Position numbers and translations under genes: made by a program. Below are positions 1 to 10,470 of a stretch of 64,000 bases of DNA, piece after piece. Source of the stretch: RPQJ01 sp963700045 (GTDB lineage: Bacteria; Pseudomonadota; Gammaproteobacteria; Steroidobacterales; Steroidobacteraceae); assembly GCA_963700045.1 (NCBI GenBank), contig CAVOWK010000028.1, positions 27,368-91,367 on the forward strand. The letters are read 5' to 3'. The notes beneath the pieces are model-generated. The model was not told the origin of the DNA. It worked only from the letters and a program-made list of their open reading frames with translations, and made no database searches. Within the stretch, counting starts at the first letter, position 1. The number at the start of each line of letters is the position of its first letter.

Positions 1-553
1 CAAGGCTCGGGGTGGCGAGCTGAAGCAGCTGCAGTCACAGGCGCAATCCGTCGAGCGGCTCATCGCCGAGCTGCGCAAAGCCATCGAACGCTCGCAGCAG
101 GCCCAGCCCGCGCGCAAGAGCGGTTCGACGGGCACGGTGGCGCAACAGGCTCCGTTCGAACCCCTGCGCGGCAAGCTGCCGTGGCCGGTGCAGGACGGGA
201 AGGTGATTGCCAGGTTCGGCCAGCCCCGTGCGGGCGGCTCGATGCGCTGGCAGGGCATGCTGATCGGGACGGAACGCGGTGCCCGGGTGCGTGCACCCTA
301 CGCAGGGCGCGTCGTGTACGGCGACTGGCTGCCGGGCATGGGGCTGATGCTCGTCATTGATCATGGCGGCGGCTACATGAGCCTCTACGGTCACAACGAG
401 GAGCTGTTCCGCAAGGTCGGCGAGTCGGTCGTGGCCGGAGACGCCATCGGCTCCGTCGGCGACTCGGGCGGCCACAGCCAGCCAGCGCTGTACTTCGAGG
501 TCCGTCGCGGCAGGACGCCGGTCGACCCGCAGACCTGGCTCACGCGGAAATAG
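1..553 (+). CDS. envC: EnvC-type murein hydrolase activator (C-terminal part, partial)
   Basis: The frame is already open at position 2, so the 5' end lies outside the window; 183 residues are visible. About 45 residues of Gln/Glu/Arg-rich coiled coil precede a LytM (peptidase M23) fold, recognisable from GARVRAPYAGRV, VIDHGGGYMSLYGH and LYFEVRRG. In active M23 enzymes the metal is held by an H-x3-D motif and by an H-x-H motif. Here the first is replaced by WQGMLIG and the second reads LYF, so the zinc site is gone. Coiled coil plus degenerate LytM is the pattern of EnvC, which acts in the periplasm by activating the division amidases AmiA/AmiB and does not cut peptidoglycan itself. NlpD is an alternative, but a LysM domain cannot be checked in the visible part. 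Confidence 0.85.
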   Translation, partial: KARGGELKQLQSQAQSVERLIAELRKAIERSQQAQPARKSGSTGTVAQQAPFEPLRGKLPWPVQDGKVIARFGQPRAGGSMRWQGMLIGTERGARVRAPYAGRVVYGDWLPGMGLMLVIDHGGGYMSLYGHNEELFRKVGESVVAGDAIGSVGDSGGHSQPALYFEVRRGRTPVDPQTWLTRK

Positions 554-638
554 GCTCTGCATCACGGTTTGGCCCCCCCGTTCTCCGGATCATCCGGTTC
601 CAGATCAAATTCGTTGCCCAGGGGATGGGCTGGGACCG

Positions 639-2873
639 ATGGCCGCAAGCGCAGAACAATTCTCGGACGCACCCGCAGCGTTGAGCGGCACATCGCTCGA
701 TCCGTACGGGCAGCTGCTCAAGATGCTGCTGCCGCGCGCGCATTCGATCGTCGTCTACGACCGCCTCGGCGTGCCGATCTGGGCCAGCGGGGACAACGAC
801 GACATCGAGCTGCAAGCCCTGCAGCAGCACGCGCAGGCTGCGGAACTCGCGCAGCCCGGTGCGATGGGTACCGGTTTCGCGGAGCCGCTGCCGGGCGAGC
901 AGGTCGCCTACGTGTTCCTGCTGCGCAGCGGTGACGGCGGGATGCTCGGCATCGTCGGCATGGCGAGCCGCGAGTCGAACCGCGATCCCCGCCCGTTCAC
1001 GCTGGTGCACGGACTGCTGCGGCCGGCGTTGCAGTGCCTCGAGCGCGAGCTCGCGTCGCAGTCCAGCATCGGCAGCCTGCAGCGCAGCCTGGTGGTGCGC
1101 GATCGTGACCTCGAGTTGCTGCTCGGTGCGGCGCAGGAGGAGTCCGAGGGCGCCGATTCCACGGACGACTTCGCCAAGCTGGTCCAGGGCTGCGTCGATC
1201 ATCTAGGCTGCGCCGTCGGCGCACTCCTGATCCCGGACAAGAACATCGCCGTGTGCCGCACGGCGGCCGACACGCCGCCGCGTGCGGGCGCCGACGTCCT
1301 GACGCGCACGCATCGCCAGGTGCTCGGCTGGGCCCAGCTGCAGCGGCAGACGATGACTTCCAACGTCCCGCACGACTCCGGACCGTTCGCCAAGATCCCG
1401 TACAAGATTCTCGCCTGTCCCGTGATGCATGGCGCCCAGCGCGTGCACGGCGTGCTGGTGCTGTTCAAGCGCCTGCATTCACCGGACTTCGACCTGCGCC
1501 AGGTGCGCATCGTCGAACTGCTCGGGCGCCGCGTCGCCTACATCCTGATGAACTCGTACGATCCGTCGACGGGCCTGCTGACGCGGCCCGCCTTCGAGAA
1601 GCGCGCCAACGCCGTGCTGACGCCGCAGACGCTGCAGAAAGGCAATTGCGTCATCTACGTCGACATCGACCGCCTGCACGTGTTGAACGAGAACCTCGGC
1701 ATGCACGTCGGCGACTCGGTGATCGTGCGCGTCGCCGAGATCATCCGGCAGAGCCTTTCGCCGCGCATGCTCGCGGCCCGCATCTCGGGCGATCGTTTCG
1801 CCATCTTCGTGCCCGAGACGTCGATCGACACGACCGAGGACATCGCCGAGAACCTGCGGCTTGCGTTCGAGCGGCTCGGCTTCCTGCGCGAGCGGCAGCA
1901 GGTCGAAGTGACTGCCAGCTTCGGCGTGGCGCACATCGTCGAGGGCAACCATCCGCTGTCGCATGCGCTCGCGTCCGCCGAGATCGCCTGCAAGGCCGCG
2001 AAAGATCGCGGTCGCAACCGGGTCGAAACGTATTTCGACGGCGACCAGAGCATCGTGCGCCGCTACACCGACCTTACGCTCATCGGCACGGTGCGCTCGG
2101 CGTTGCTGGACCAGCGCTTCCGGCTCGAGGCGCAGACCGTCGTGCCGTTCGACGACGCGCCCGCGACGCCTAAGTTCGAGTTGCTGCTGCGCATGAGCGA
2201 CGAGCAGGGCGAGAGCGTGCCGCCGGAGAAATTCCTCTCGGCCGCGGAGCGCTACCAGCTGGCGCCAGCCATCGATCGCTGGGTCGTGCGCCGCACGATC
2301 GAGATGCTGGCCCCGCACGCGGCAAGGCTGCAGGAGATGCAGGCCTGTTTTGCGGTGAACATTTCCGGGCAGTCCCTCGGCGACGCGGAATTCGCCGCGT
2401 TCATGGAGAGCGTGCTGCGCGACAGCAAGCTGCCGCGCGGACTGCTGTCGTTCGAGGTCACCGAGACGGCGGCCGTCGCGAACATCGTCCGGGCGGAGGC
2501 CCTGATTCGCCGGCTGCGCGAGCTCGGCAGCGACGTCGCGCTCGACGATTTCGGTCGCGGGCTCAGCTCCCTCACCTACCTGAAGACGCTGCCGGTCACG
2601 CACCTCAAGATCGACGGCATTTTCGTGCGCGACGTCGTGGCGGACGACCGCTCGCAGGCGATGCTGAGCGCGATCGTCCAGCTCGCCCGGGCCATGAAGC
2701 TCAAGACCGTGGCGGAATGCGTCGAAAGCGAGGCGATCTGGCAGGCAACCCGGTCGCTGGGGGTCGATTACGGGCAGGGTTTCTACATCGGACGGCCGCT
2801 GCCGCTCGAGCAGGTGCTGGGCACCCTGGTTGGCGCTAACATGGAACACCCCGCCGAGACCAGGACCGCCTGA
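639..2873 (+). CDS. GAF-GGDEF-EAL protein, probable c-di-GMP phosphodiesterase
   Basis: A 744-residue protein. An N-terminal region of about 150 residues that I do not recognise is followed by a GAF-like sensor stretch (about 170-300), a GGDEF domain (about 305-460, opening DPSTGLLTRPAFEKR) and an EAL domain (about 485-735). The diguanylate cyclase signature is degenerate: SGDRF stands where GGDEF is expected. The EAL signature is ELLLR, and the metal and catalytic residues look present (FAVNISGQ, FEVTET, DDFGRG, LKIDG, AECVE, YGQGF). Most likely the GGDEF half is regulatory and the EAL half hydrolyses c-di-GMP. No transmembrane segment is evident, so it is probably cytosolic. The start is an ATG after a weak GGGA-type ribosome site. 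It ends 5 bases before the GTG of the protease gene, so the two are probably co-transcribed. Confidence 0.9.
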   Translation: MAASAEQFSDAPAALSGTSLDPYGQLLKMLLPRAHSIVVYDRLGVPIWASGDNDDIELQALQQHAQAAELAQPGAMGTGFAEPLPGEQVAYVFLLRSGDGGMLGIVGMASRESNRDPRPFTLVHGLLRPALQCLERELASQSSIGSLQRSLVVRDRDLELLLGAAQEESEGADSTDDFAKLVQGCVDHLGCAVGALLIPDKNIAVCRTAADTPPRAGADVLTRTHRQVLGWAQLQRQTMTSNVPHDSGPFAKIPYKILACPVMHGAQRVHGVLVLFKRLHSPDFDLRQVRIVELLGRRVAYILMNSYDPSTGLLTRPAFEKRANAVLTPQTLQKGNCVIYVDIDRLHVLNENLGMHVGDSVIVRVAEIIRQSLSPRMLAARISGDRFAIFVPETSIDTTEDIAENLRLAFERLGFLRERQQVEVTASFGVAHIVEGNHPLSHALASAEIACKAAKDRGRNRVETYFDGDQSIVRRYTDLTLIGTVRSALLDQRFRLEAQTVVPFDDAPATPKFELLLRMSDEQGESVPPEKFLSAAERYQLAPAIDRWVVRRTIEMLAPHAARLQEMQACFAVNISGQSLGDAEFAAFMESVLRDSKLPRGLLSFEVTETAAVANIVRAEALIRRLRELGSDVALDDFGRGLSSLTYLKTLPVTHLKIDGIFVRDVVADDRSQAMLSAIVQLARAMKLKTVAECVESEAIWQATRSLGVDYGQGFYIGRPLPLEQVLGTLVGANMEHPAETRTA

Positions 2874-2878
2874 CCCGA

Positions 2879-4156
2879 GTGACTGCCCGTTCGCACATCC
2901 TGCTGGCCGCCGCGGCCGGCGTTGCCCTCGGGTACGGCCTCGCCCGTGCACCGCAGTGGTTTACTGCCCCGCCGGCGGTCCCGGCCGCCGTGGCCGTGAC
3001 AACCGCGCAGCCGGCGGCTGGCCATCGGCTGCTCGACGAGGTGGTGGGCCGCATCCGTCGCGAATACGTGCAACCGGTCCCCGACGCGGCCTTCGACACG
3101 GCTGCGGTCAAGGGCATCGTCGCCAACCTCGATCCGCATTCCGCCTTTCTCGACGCCGCCGAATACGACGAGATGCGGGCCGCGACGACCGGCAGCTACA
3201 CCGGCGTGGGTATCGAGGTTTCGGCCCAGGATGGCCGCGTGGTGGTCGTGACACCGATCGCGGGTTCGCCTGCCGCGAAAGCCGGCGTGCATGCCGGCGA
3301 CGTCGTGCTTGCGGTCAACGACCAGCCCGTCACCGCCGACAAGCTCGACGAGACGATCGGTCGCATGCGCGGCGTCACGGGCACGCAGGTCAGGCTCGCG
3401 GTCGGTCGCAAGGGCGAACCGGAACCGCTGGTGTTCACGCTCGAGCGCGGCGAAGTGCACGTGCATTCGGTTCGCGCGGAGCCGCTGCCGGGTAATTTCG
3501 GCTACGTCCGCATCACGCAGTTCAGCGACTCCACCCCGGACGATCTGGTGCAGGCCCTGTCGACGCTGATGCACCCGGCGCCGCGATCGGCGTTCCGCCC
3601 GTTGCGTGGCCTCGTGCTCGACCTGCGTGGCAATCCGGGCGGCGTGCTCGAATCGGCCGTGAGCATCGCCGATGCCTTCCTCGATTCCGGCGTGATCGTC
3701 CGCGCCGACGGGCGCACGCCCGAGTCGCGCTTCGAAATGTCCGCAACGCCGGGTGACGCGCTCGATGGCCAGCCGCTGGTCGTGCTGGTCGACGGCGGTT
3801 CGGCATCGGGGTCGGAGATCGTTGCCGGCGCGCTGCGTGATCACGGCCGCGCGACGTTGCTGGGCGAGCGCACCTTCGGCAAAGGCTCGGTGCAGACGGT
3901 GATCCCGCTGCGCGACGGCCAGGCGCTCAAGCTCACGACCTCGCTCTACTTCACGCCGTCAGGTACGTCGATTCACGAACGCGGGATCGAACCCGACATC
4001 GCGATCGGTCCGACGGAAGCAGGCCAGGCACGGCACGCGCCGGTCGCGCCGATGAAGGATGCCGCCGTCCTCACGGCCCTGCAGTACCTGAAGGACCGCG
4101 GGCTCGGCACGCACTACGCGGCGGTCAAGACGACGTCAGCCGCGCAGCAGCGCTGA
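2879..4156 (+). CDS. ctpA: C-terminal processing peptidase, S41 family
   Basis: A 425-residue serine protease of the Ctp/Prc family starting at GTG, five bases after the previous stop. It has a short hydrophobic N-terminus (about 6-22) that acts as signal peptide or anchor. A PDZ domain follows at about 100-190 (GVGIEVSAQDG, AGSPAAKAGVHAGD), then the S41 protease core. The Ser/Lys dyad is visible: the serine of GSASGSEI (about residue 310) and the lysine of GKGSVQ (about 335), 25 residues apart as in the family. It acts in the periplasm, trimming the C termini of envelope proteins and, in some bacteria, peptidoglycan hydrolases. An envC-ctpA neighbourhood is common in Proteobacteria. The last 21 bases overlap the convergent MAPEG gene. 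Confidence 0.93.
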   Translation: MTARSHILLAAAAGVALGYGLARAPQWFTAPPAVPAAVAVTTAQPAAGHRLLDEVVGRIRREYVQPVPDAAFDTAAVKGIVANLDPHSAFLDAAEYDEMRAATTGSYTGVGIEVSAQDGRVVVVTPIAGSPAAKAGVHAGDVVLAVNDQPVTADKLDETIGRMRGVTGTQVRLAVGRKGEPEPLVFTLERGEVHVHSVRAEPLPGNFGYVRITQFSDSTPDDLVQALSTLMHPAPRSAFRPLRGLVLDLRGNPGGVLESAVSIADAFLDSGVIVRADGRTPESRFEMSATPGDALDGQPLVVLVDGGSASGSEIVAGALRDHGRATLLGERTFGKGSVQTVIPLRDGQALKLTTSLYFTPSGTSIHERGIEPDIAIGPTEAGQARHAPVAPMKDAAVLTALQYLKDRGLGTHYAAVKTTSAAQQR

Positions 4157-4525
4157 ACCGGCTCCGAGCAGCGCCCCGAGCAGCAGGGCGAGGATCGGCA
4201 GCATGCTGAGCCCGAAGCCGAGGCCGCGCTTCGCGGGATCGGCCACGTAACTGCGCAGGTACACGAAGCGACCCACCAAATAGACCGCGCCCAGAGCCGC
4301 GGCCCACGTCGGGCGCACGTAGTACGCGAACAGCCAGAGTCCCGGCAGCAGCGCGATCAGCAGCTCGAGCGTGTTCATCTGCACGCGGAAGTAGCGCTCG
4401 AAGACGGGATGTCCCGTCACAGCCGGACCGTTCACGCCGAACTTGCCGCGCGCCTGCCCGACCAGGATCGCAAAATAGACGTACTGCAGGACCGCGAGCA
4501 GGGCGACGATGGCGACGAATTCCAT
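4136..4525 (-). CDS. MAPEG family membrane protein
   Basis: A 129-residue integral membrane protein with four hydrophobic segments. The motif RYFRVQMNTLELL near residue 45 matches the R-x-x-x-x-x-N-x-x-E signature of MAPEG proteins (membrane-associated proteins in eicosanoid and glutathione metabolism), and the length is normal for the bacterial members. Family members trimerise and many use glutathione; the substrate of this one cannot be read from the sequence. The stop lies inside the 3' end of the convergent ctpA-like gene, an overlap of 21 bases. Upstream, a diverging small membrane protein gene starts about 110 bases away. Confidence 0.85.
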   Translation of the reverse strand: MEFVAIVALLAVLQYVYFAILVGQARGKFGVNGPAVTGHPVFERYFRVQMNTLELLIALLPGLWLFAYYVRPTWAAALGAVYLVGRFVYLRSYVADPAKRGLGFGLSMLPILALLLGALLGAGSALLRG

Positions 4526-4637
4526 GGTTACTCGATTCCGGGCCTGCCGGGATGGGTGTGACGCCCTGCAGATTCCATTACCATCGCGCGCAGGTCAACC
4601 GACGGTGCCAGGCGCCGTCACCAAGGGAGCGCTCGAC

Positions 4638-5012
4638 ATGGTTGGATTCCTGCTGCGTGCCGCGATTGCCGCGCTGGGCCTGTGGGTGGCGAGCCAGCTG
4701 CTCGACGGGTTGCACTTCGCCACGCCGTCCAAGCTGCTGCTGGCCGCGGTGCTGCTCGGCATCGTCAATGCCTTCGTCCGTCCGCTGGCGTTCATCCTGA
4801 CGCTGCCGATCACGATCGTGACGCTCGGCCTGTTCCTGCTGGTGCTGAACGCCGGCATGGTCGCGCTGGTGGCGTGGGTCGTCCCCGGCTTCACGATCGC
4901 GGGCTTCTGGACCGCCGTGGGCACTGCGATCATCGTCAGCGTCGTCTCGTGGGCCGCAACGGGCCTGATCGGCCCGTCGGGCAGGTTCGAGAAGTTCCCG
5001 GACCGCCGCTGA
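4638..5012 (+). CDS. Phage holin family IV (YvlD-like) membrane protein
   Basis: A 124-residue protein with four hydrophobic segments and the pattern LLAAVLLGIVNAFVRP followed by LTLPITIVTLGLFLLVLNA, typical of the DUF/phage-holin-4 superfamily (YvlD). The function is unknown; despite the name it is a chromosomal membrane protein, not evidence of a prophage. I chose the ATG at 4638 because AAGGGAGC lies 8 bases upstream and because the protein starts with the conserved first membrane helix. A longer frame upstream (from 4509) runs antisense through the MAPEG gene start and is not conserved-looking. Confidence 0.8.
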   Translation: MVGFLLRAAIAALGLWVASQLLDGLHFATPSKLLLAAVLLGIVNAFVRPLAFILTLPITIVTLGLFLLVLNAGMVALVAWVVPGFTIAGFWTAVGTAIIVSVVSWAATGLIGPSGRFEKFPDRR

Positions 5013-5022
5013 GGTCCAGCCG

Positions 5023-5907
5023 CTAGAAGTAGCGGTGCGGCATCGTCACCAGCACGACGCCGCCGAGCACCACGAGCATGCCCAGGATCTGCTGCGGCGT
5101 GAGCGTCTCGCCCAGCACCATCCATCCCAGCGCCGTCGCGATGGCCGGGTTCACGTACGCGAACGTCGCGACACGATCCGTGCGCGCGTTCTTCATCAGC
5201 CACGTGAAGGCCGAGTAGGTCACCGCCGAGGTGAACACGCCGAGGAAGATCAGCGCGAGTACCCCGGGCAGGCTCCAGTGCCAGCGTGGCAGTTCGCCGG
5301 ACGCGGCACCCGCGACGAACAGCAGCAGGCCACCGAGCAGCATGATGATCGCGTTGAAGCCGATGGGGCCCACGGCCAGGGTCATGTTGCGGTAAGTGAT
5401 CGTTCCGGCCGACCAGACCATGGCAGCCGCCAGCACCAGCAGTTGCCACCCGATTTGCGGCGTGAGCCGAAAGTCCGCTGGCCAGACCAGCAGCGCCACG
5501 CCGATGAAGCCGAGCAGCAACCCGAGCAGGCTGATCCTCGAGAGCCGCTGTCCTTTCGGCCCGAGGGTCCCGAGCCCTGCTATCCACAAGGCCAGGCTGG
5601 CGTTGAGCAGCGCGACCTCGTTGGACGGCAGGTGCTTGAGCGCGAACGTGGACGGGCCGCTGCTCAACGCGATCAGGACAATTGAAAAGAAGCACATCAG
5701 TTTCCATTCGTGCGCGGTGCTCGGCAGGCGATAGCCACGATACAGCGCGAGCGCGAGCAGCACGAAGCCGCCGATCAAGGCGCGGCCAGCCGCAAAGAGC
5801 AACGGCGGCAGGTCCGCGACACCGACGCGGATCACGAGGAAGCTCGATCCCCAGACCAGGTAGACGAGCGCGAAGCACGCGTACAGGCGTGCCCTGAAGC
5901 CGGTCAT
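5023..5907 (-). CDS. EamA/DMT family exporter (YedA-like)
   Basis: A 294-residue, ten-helix transporter of the drug/metabolite superfamily. The N-terminus carries LVYLVWGSSFLVIRVGVADL, and the two EamA halves repeat (about 8-140 and 150-290). The closest remembered group is YedA/RhaT-like exporters, which export small metabolites or amino acids across the inner membrane; the substrate is not predictable. Its 3' end lies 10 bases from the convergent holin-like gene. The OPT transporter gene ends 48 bases upstream on the same strand. Confidence 0.85.
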   Translation of the reverse strand: MTGFRARLYACFALVYLVWGSSFLVIRVGVADLPPLLFAAGRALIGGFVLLALALYRGYRLPSTAHEWKLMCFFSIVLIALSSGPSTFALKHLPSNEVALLNASLALWIAGLGTLGPKGQRLSRISLLGLLLGFIGVALLVWPADFRLTPQIGWQLLVLAAAMVWSAGTITYRNMTLAVGPIGFNAIIMLLGGLLLFVAGAASGELPRWHWSLPGVLALIFLGVFTSAVTYSAFTWLMKNARTDRVATFAYVNPAIATALGWMVLGETLTPQQILGMLVVLGGVVLVTMPHRYF

Positions 5908-5955
5908 CGCCCGGGCCGTCGCCGGGCTGCGCGCAGTGTCACCATCCGTGTGAAT

Positions 5956-7884
5956 TCATGCGCCGCGACTGGCGCCGACGCGGTACAGCCAGAACGCAAG
6001 CCCTGCGACGACGGCGAGGCCCAGCCCTTCGCCGAACTGCAGTCCCGACCCCAGGGCCAGCACATCCGCGCGGCCCGACATCACGATCGGGATGGCGATG
6101 AAGATGCCCATCAGCGCCTCGCCGGTGATCAGGCCGGCCGCAAACAGGATTCCATGCTGCTTCGCGCGCTCCGCCTGCGGCGAGTCGTCGCGGATGCCCA
6201 GCTTGCGTTCGACCAGGTAGGCGATCAGGCCGCCGACGAAGATCGGCACCGACAGTTCGAGCGGCAGGTAGATGCCGACCGCGACGGCGAGCACCGGTGC
6301 GCGAAACGGCGCCTTGACGCGCTTGAGGTACTCGTCGACGAGGATGATGCCGACGCCGAGCAGCGCGCCGATCGAAATCATGCCCCAGGGCAACTCGCCG
6401 CCGAACATGCCCTTGGCGACCGAAGCCATCAACGTGGCCTGCGGGGCGATCAGTGCGTTCGGGTGTTCGGCGGTGGGCGCACCGATGCCGTAGGCCTTGA
6501 GCAGCAGGTTGAGGACGGGGGCCATCACCAGTGCGCAGCTGGCAGCGCCGATCGCCAGCATCACCTGCTGCCGCCACGGCGTGGCGCCGACGAGTTGCCC
6601 GGCCTTCAGGTCCTGCAGGTTGTCGCCGCCGATGCAGGCCGCGCAGCACACGACCGAGCCGATCATGATCGCCGCCACGGGGCCGAGCGCGGCGCCGCGT
6701 CCCATCAGCACCACCAGCAGCAGTGACGCGAACAGGATCGTGCAGATGGTGATGCCCGAGACCGGGTTGTTAGACGAGCCGACGAGGCCGGCCATGTACG
6801 CCGAGACCGACGTGAACACGAAGCCCGCGACGATCATGATCACCGTCATCAGGAGGCTGATGCCGATGTTGTCGACGATCAGCTGGTAGAGGATCCAGAG
6901 CGGAATCGTGAACAGCACGAGGCCGATCAGGATCGCCCGCATCGGCAGGTCCTGCTCGGTGTGCGAGGTGGCCCGTGCCGCGCCGGCACGCGTGGCCTCG
7001 AGGCCGCTGCGGATGCCGGAGGCGAGCGAGCTGCGGATCGACACCAGCGCCCACATGCCGCCGACGAGCATCGCGCCCACGCCGAGGTAGCGGACCTGCG
7101 CCGACCAGATCGCGTTGGCCATCGTCTCGGCGTCGGCGCCCGCGAGTTGCTGTGCCAGCGGCAGGTTGTCCTGCAGGAACCAGGCCGCGTAGACCGGGAT
7201 CGCGACGCTCCATGAAATCATGCCGCCGATGAGCGCGAGTGCGCCGATGTTGAGGCCTACGATGTAGCCGACGCCGAGCAGTGCCGGCGAGAGGTTGGTG
7301 CCGAAGTACGCGAGCCAATTGCCGAAAAAGCCGCTGGCTGCCGCGGTGTCGGGCATCACGCGCAGGCCGCTGCCGGCCGCGAGCTTGGCGAGGCCACCGC
7401 CGAGCGCGGCCAGCCCGAGCAGTTTCACGCCCTGCGCCGGGTTGTCGCCGGCCTTGAGCACTTCGGCGGCCGCCACGCCTTCGGGGAACTTGAGGTTCTG
7501 CTCGACGATCAGCGAGCGCCGCAGCGGCACCGAGAAGAACACGCCGAGGATGCCGCCGAGACCGGCGATCGCGAGCACCCAGGCGTAGCGGAAATCGGTC
7601 CAGTGCCCGAGGATGACCAGCGCCGGGATCGTGAAGATCACACCCGAGGCGATCGACGAGCCTGCCGACGCGCCGGTCTGCACGATGTTGTTCTCGAGGA
7701 TCGTGCTGCCGCCGAGCACCCGCAGCACCGCCATCGAGACCACGGCGGCCGGGATGGCCGACGCGATGGTCAGTCCGGCGAAGAGCCCGAGGTAGGTGTT
7801 GGCGGCGGCGAGCAGGACGGCCAGGACGATGGCAAGGATGATCGCGCGGGGCGTCAGTTGCGCCGGGGCCAGGGCGTTGGTCAT
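5956..7884 (-). CDS. OPT family oligopeptide transporter
   Basis: A 642-residue, many-helix membrane protein of the OPT family, with the characteristic start LTPRAIILAIVLAVLLAAAN followed by TYLGLFAGLTIASAIPAAV. A second diagnostic stretch is LVGSSNNPVSGITICTILF (about residue 400). Bacterial OPT proteins import oligopeptides or metal chelates using the proton gradient. I place the start at MTNALAPAQ (7884); an in-frame ATG 63 bases upstream would add a poorly conserved leader. The gene is divergent from the SDR oxidoreductase, with about 105 bases between the two starts. It fits the window's emphasis on peptide uptake (three POT carriers between 15.8 and 21.6 kb). Confidence 0.9.
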   Translation of the reverse strand: MTNALAPAQLTPRAIILAIVLAVLLAAANTYLGLFAGLTIASAIPAAVVSMAVLRVLGGSTILENNIVQTGASAGSSIASGVIFTIPALVILGHWTDFRYAWVLAIAGLGGILGVFFSVPLRRSLIVEQNLKFPEGVAAAEVLKAGDNPAQGVKLLGLAALGGGLAKLAAGSGLRVMPDTAAASGFFGNWLAYFGTNLSPALLGVGYIVGLNIGALALIGGMISWSVAIPVYAAWFLQDNLPLAQQLAGADAETMANAIWSAQVRYLGVGAMLVGGMWALVSIRSSLASGIRSGLEATRAGAARATSHTEQDLPMRAILIGLVLFTIPLWILYQLIVDNIGISLLMTVIMIVAGFVFTSVSAYMAGLVGSSNNPVSGITICTILFASLLLVVLMGRGAALGPVAAIMIGSVVCCAACIGGDNLQDLKAGQLVGATPWRQQVMLAIGAASCALVMAPVLNLLLKAYGIGAPTAEHPNALIAPQATLMASVAKGMFGGELPWGMISIGALLGVGIILVDEYLKRVKAPFRAPVLAVAVGIYLPLELSVPIFVGGLIAYLVERKLGIRDDSPQAERAKQHGILFAAGLITGEALMGIFIAIPIVMSGRADVLALGSGLQFGEGLGLAVVAGLAFWLYRVGASRGA

Positions 7885-7989
7885 GAATGCGTTCCGCCGG
7901 TGAAGTTGCGGCATTAGAGTGGCCGGCAGCGGCAAAAGCAATGCCATGATCGGGTCGACCCGAATCGAATATTCAGATGAGCGTCAGCC

Positions 7990-8776
7990 ATGACCAATCG
8001 AACCATGAATGGATCCATCTTCATCACCGGCGCCGGCGGCGGCATCGGCACCGCAACGGCCCGGTTCTTCGCCGCGCAGGGCTGGCACGTCGGTGGCTGC
8101 GACCTGGGCACGGCCGCGGTCGAATCACTGGCCGCTGCGATCGGACGCGAACGCTTCACGCCCTACGTGGCGGACGTGCGGGATCGTGCTGCGGTCGCGC
8201 GCGCGGTCGATGATTTCGCCGCACGGTGCGGCGGCAGGCTCGATGCCGTGTTCGCCAATGCCGGTGTGCTGTTCATGGCGCCTGACGATCAGGTCACCCC
8301 GGCACAGAAGGACCTGCAGGTCGACGTCAACGTCAAGGGCGTGATGCACACGTTCGACGCGGCACTGCCCCACCTCAGGCGCGCTGCGCCCGGCGCGCAC
8401 ATGGTCGCCATGGCGTCGACCTCCGCCGAGTACGGCTCGCCGCATCACGCGGTCTACAGCGCCACCAAGTTCTTCGTGCGCGGCTACACCGAGGCGCTCG
8501 AACATCGAGTACCGCCCGCAGGGCATCAACGTCTGCGGCATCTATGTCGCCTACGTCGATACCGGCATGGTGCGAAACGCGGAATGGAAGGCGGCGTCGA
8601 TCGAGACGATGGGCGTCAAGGCGAAGCCGGAAGACGTTGCAGCGATGGTCTGGAAGGCCGTGCACGGCCGGCGCGCGCACTGGCGCGTGGGTTTCGACGC
8701 GAAGCTGTCGCACTACGCGGTGCGGCTGTTCGGTTCCTGGGTCGCGCCGATCTACGCGCGGATGATGCGGATCTAG
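7990..8776 (+). CDS. SDR family oxidoreductase, frameshifted
   Basis: A short-chain dehydrogenase read in two frames. Frame one (7990 to about 8500) holds the Rossmann motif TGAGGGIGTA, FANAGVLF and the catalytic S and Y-x3-K (MASTSAEYG, YSATK). At 8500 one extra G follows CTC. Dropping that base restores LNIEYRPQGINVCGIYVAYV and then VDTGMVRN, continuing to KPEDVAAMVWKAVHG and a TAG at 8774-8776. The joined protein would be about 261 residues, normal for the family. Substrate unknown. Either the extra base is a sequencing error or this is a very recent pseudogene: everything after the break is otherwise intact. An alternative start is the ATG at 8005. Confidence 0.85.
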
Positions 8777-8814
8777 CAGCGGGCCGGCGGCACGACGCTC
8801 GCCAGCGCGGAGCG

Positions 8815-10455
<1,641 letters not shown>

Positions 10456-10470
10456 CGATGATGCCTGCCG

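Noticed and set aside
1479..2951. Long minus-strand frame opposite the GGDEF/EAL gene
   Set aside because: Arg/His-rich antisense translation of a high-GC gene with no family resemblance; the plus-strand gene has full domains.
4638..5012. Holin-like gene as a sign of a prophage
   Set aside because: The YvlD-type family is chromosomal and no phage genes are nearby.
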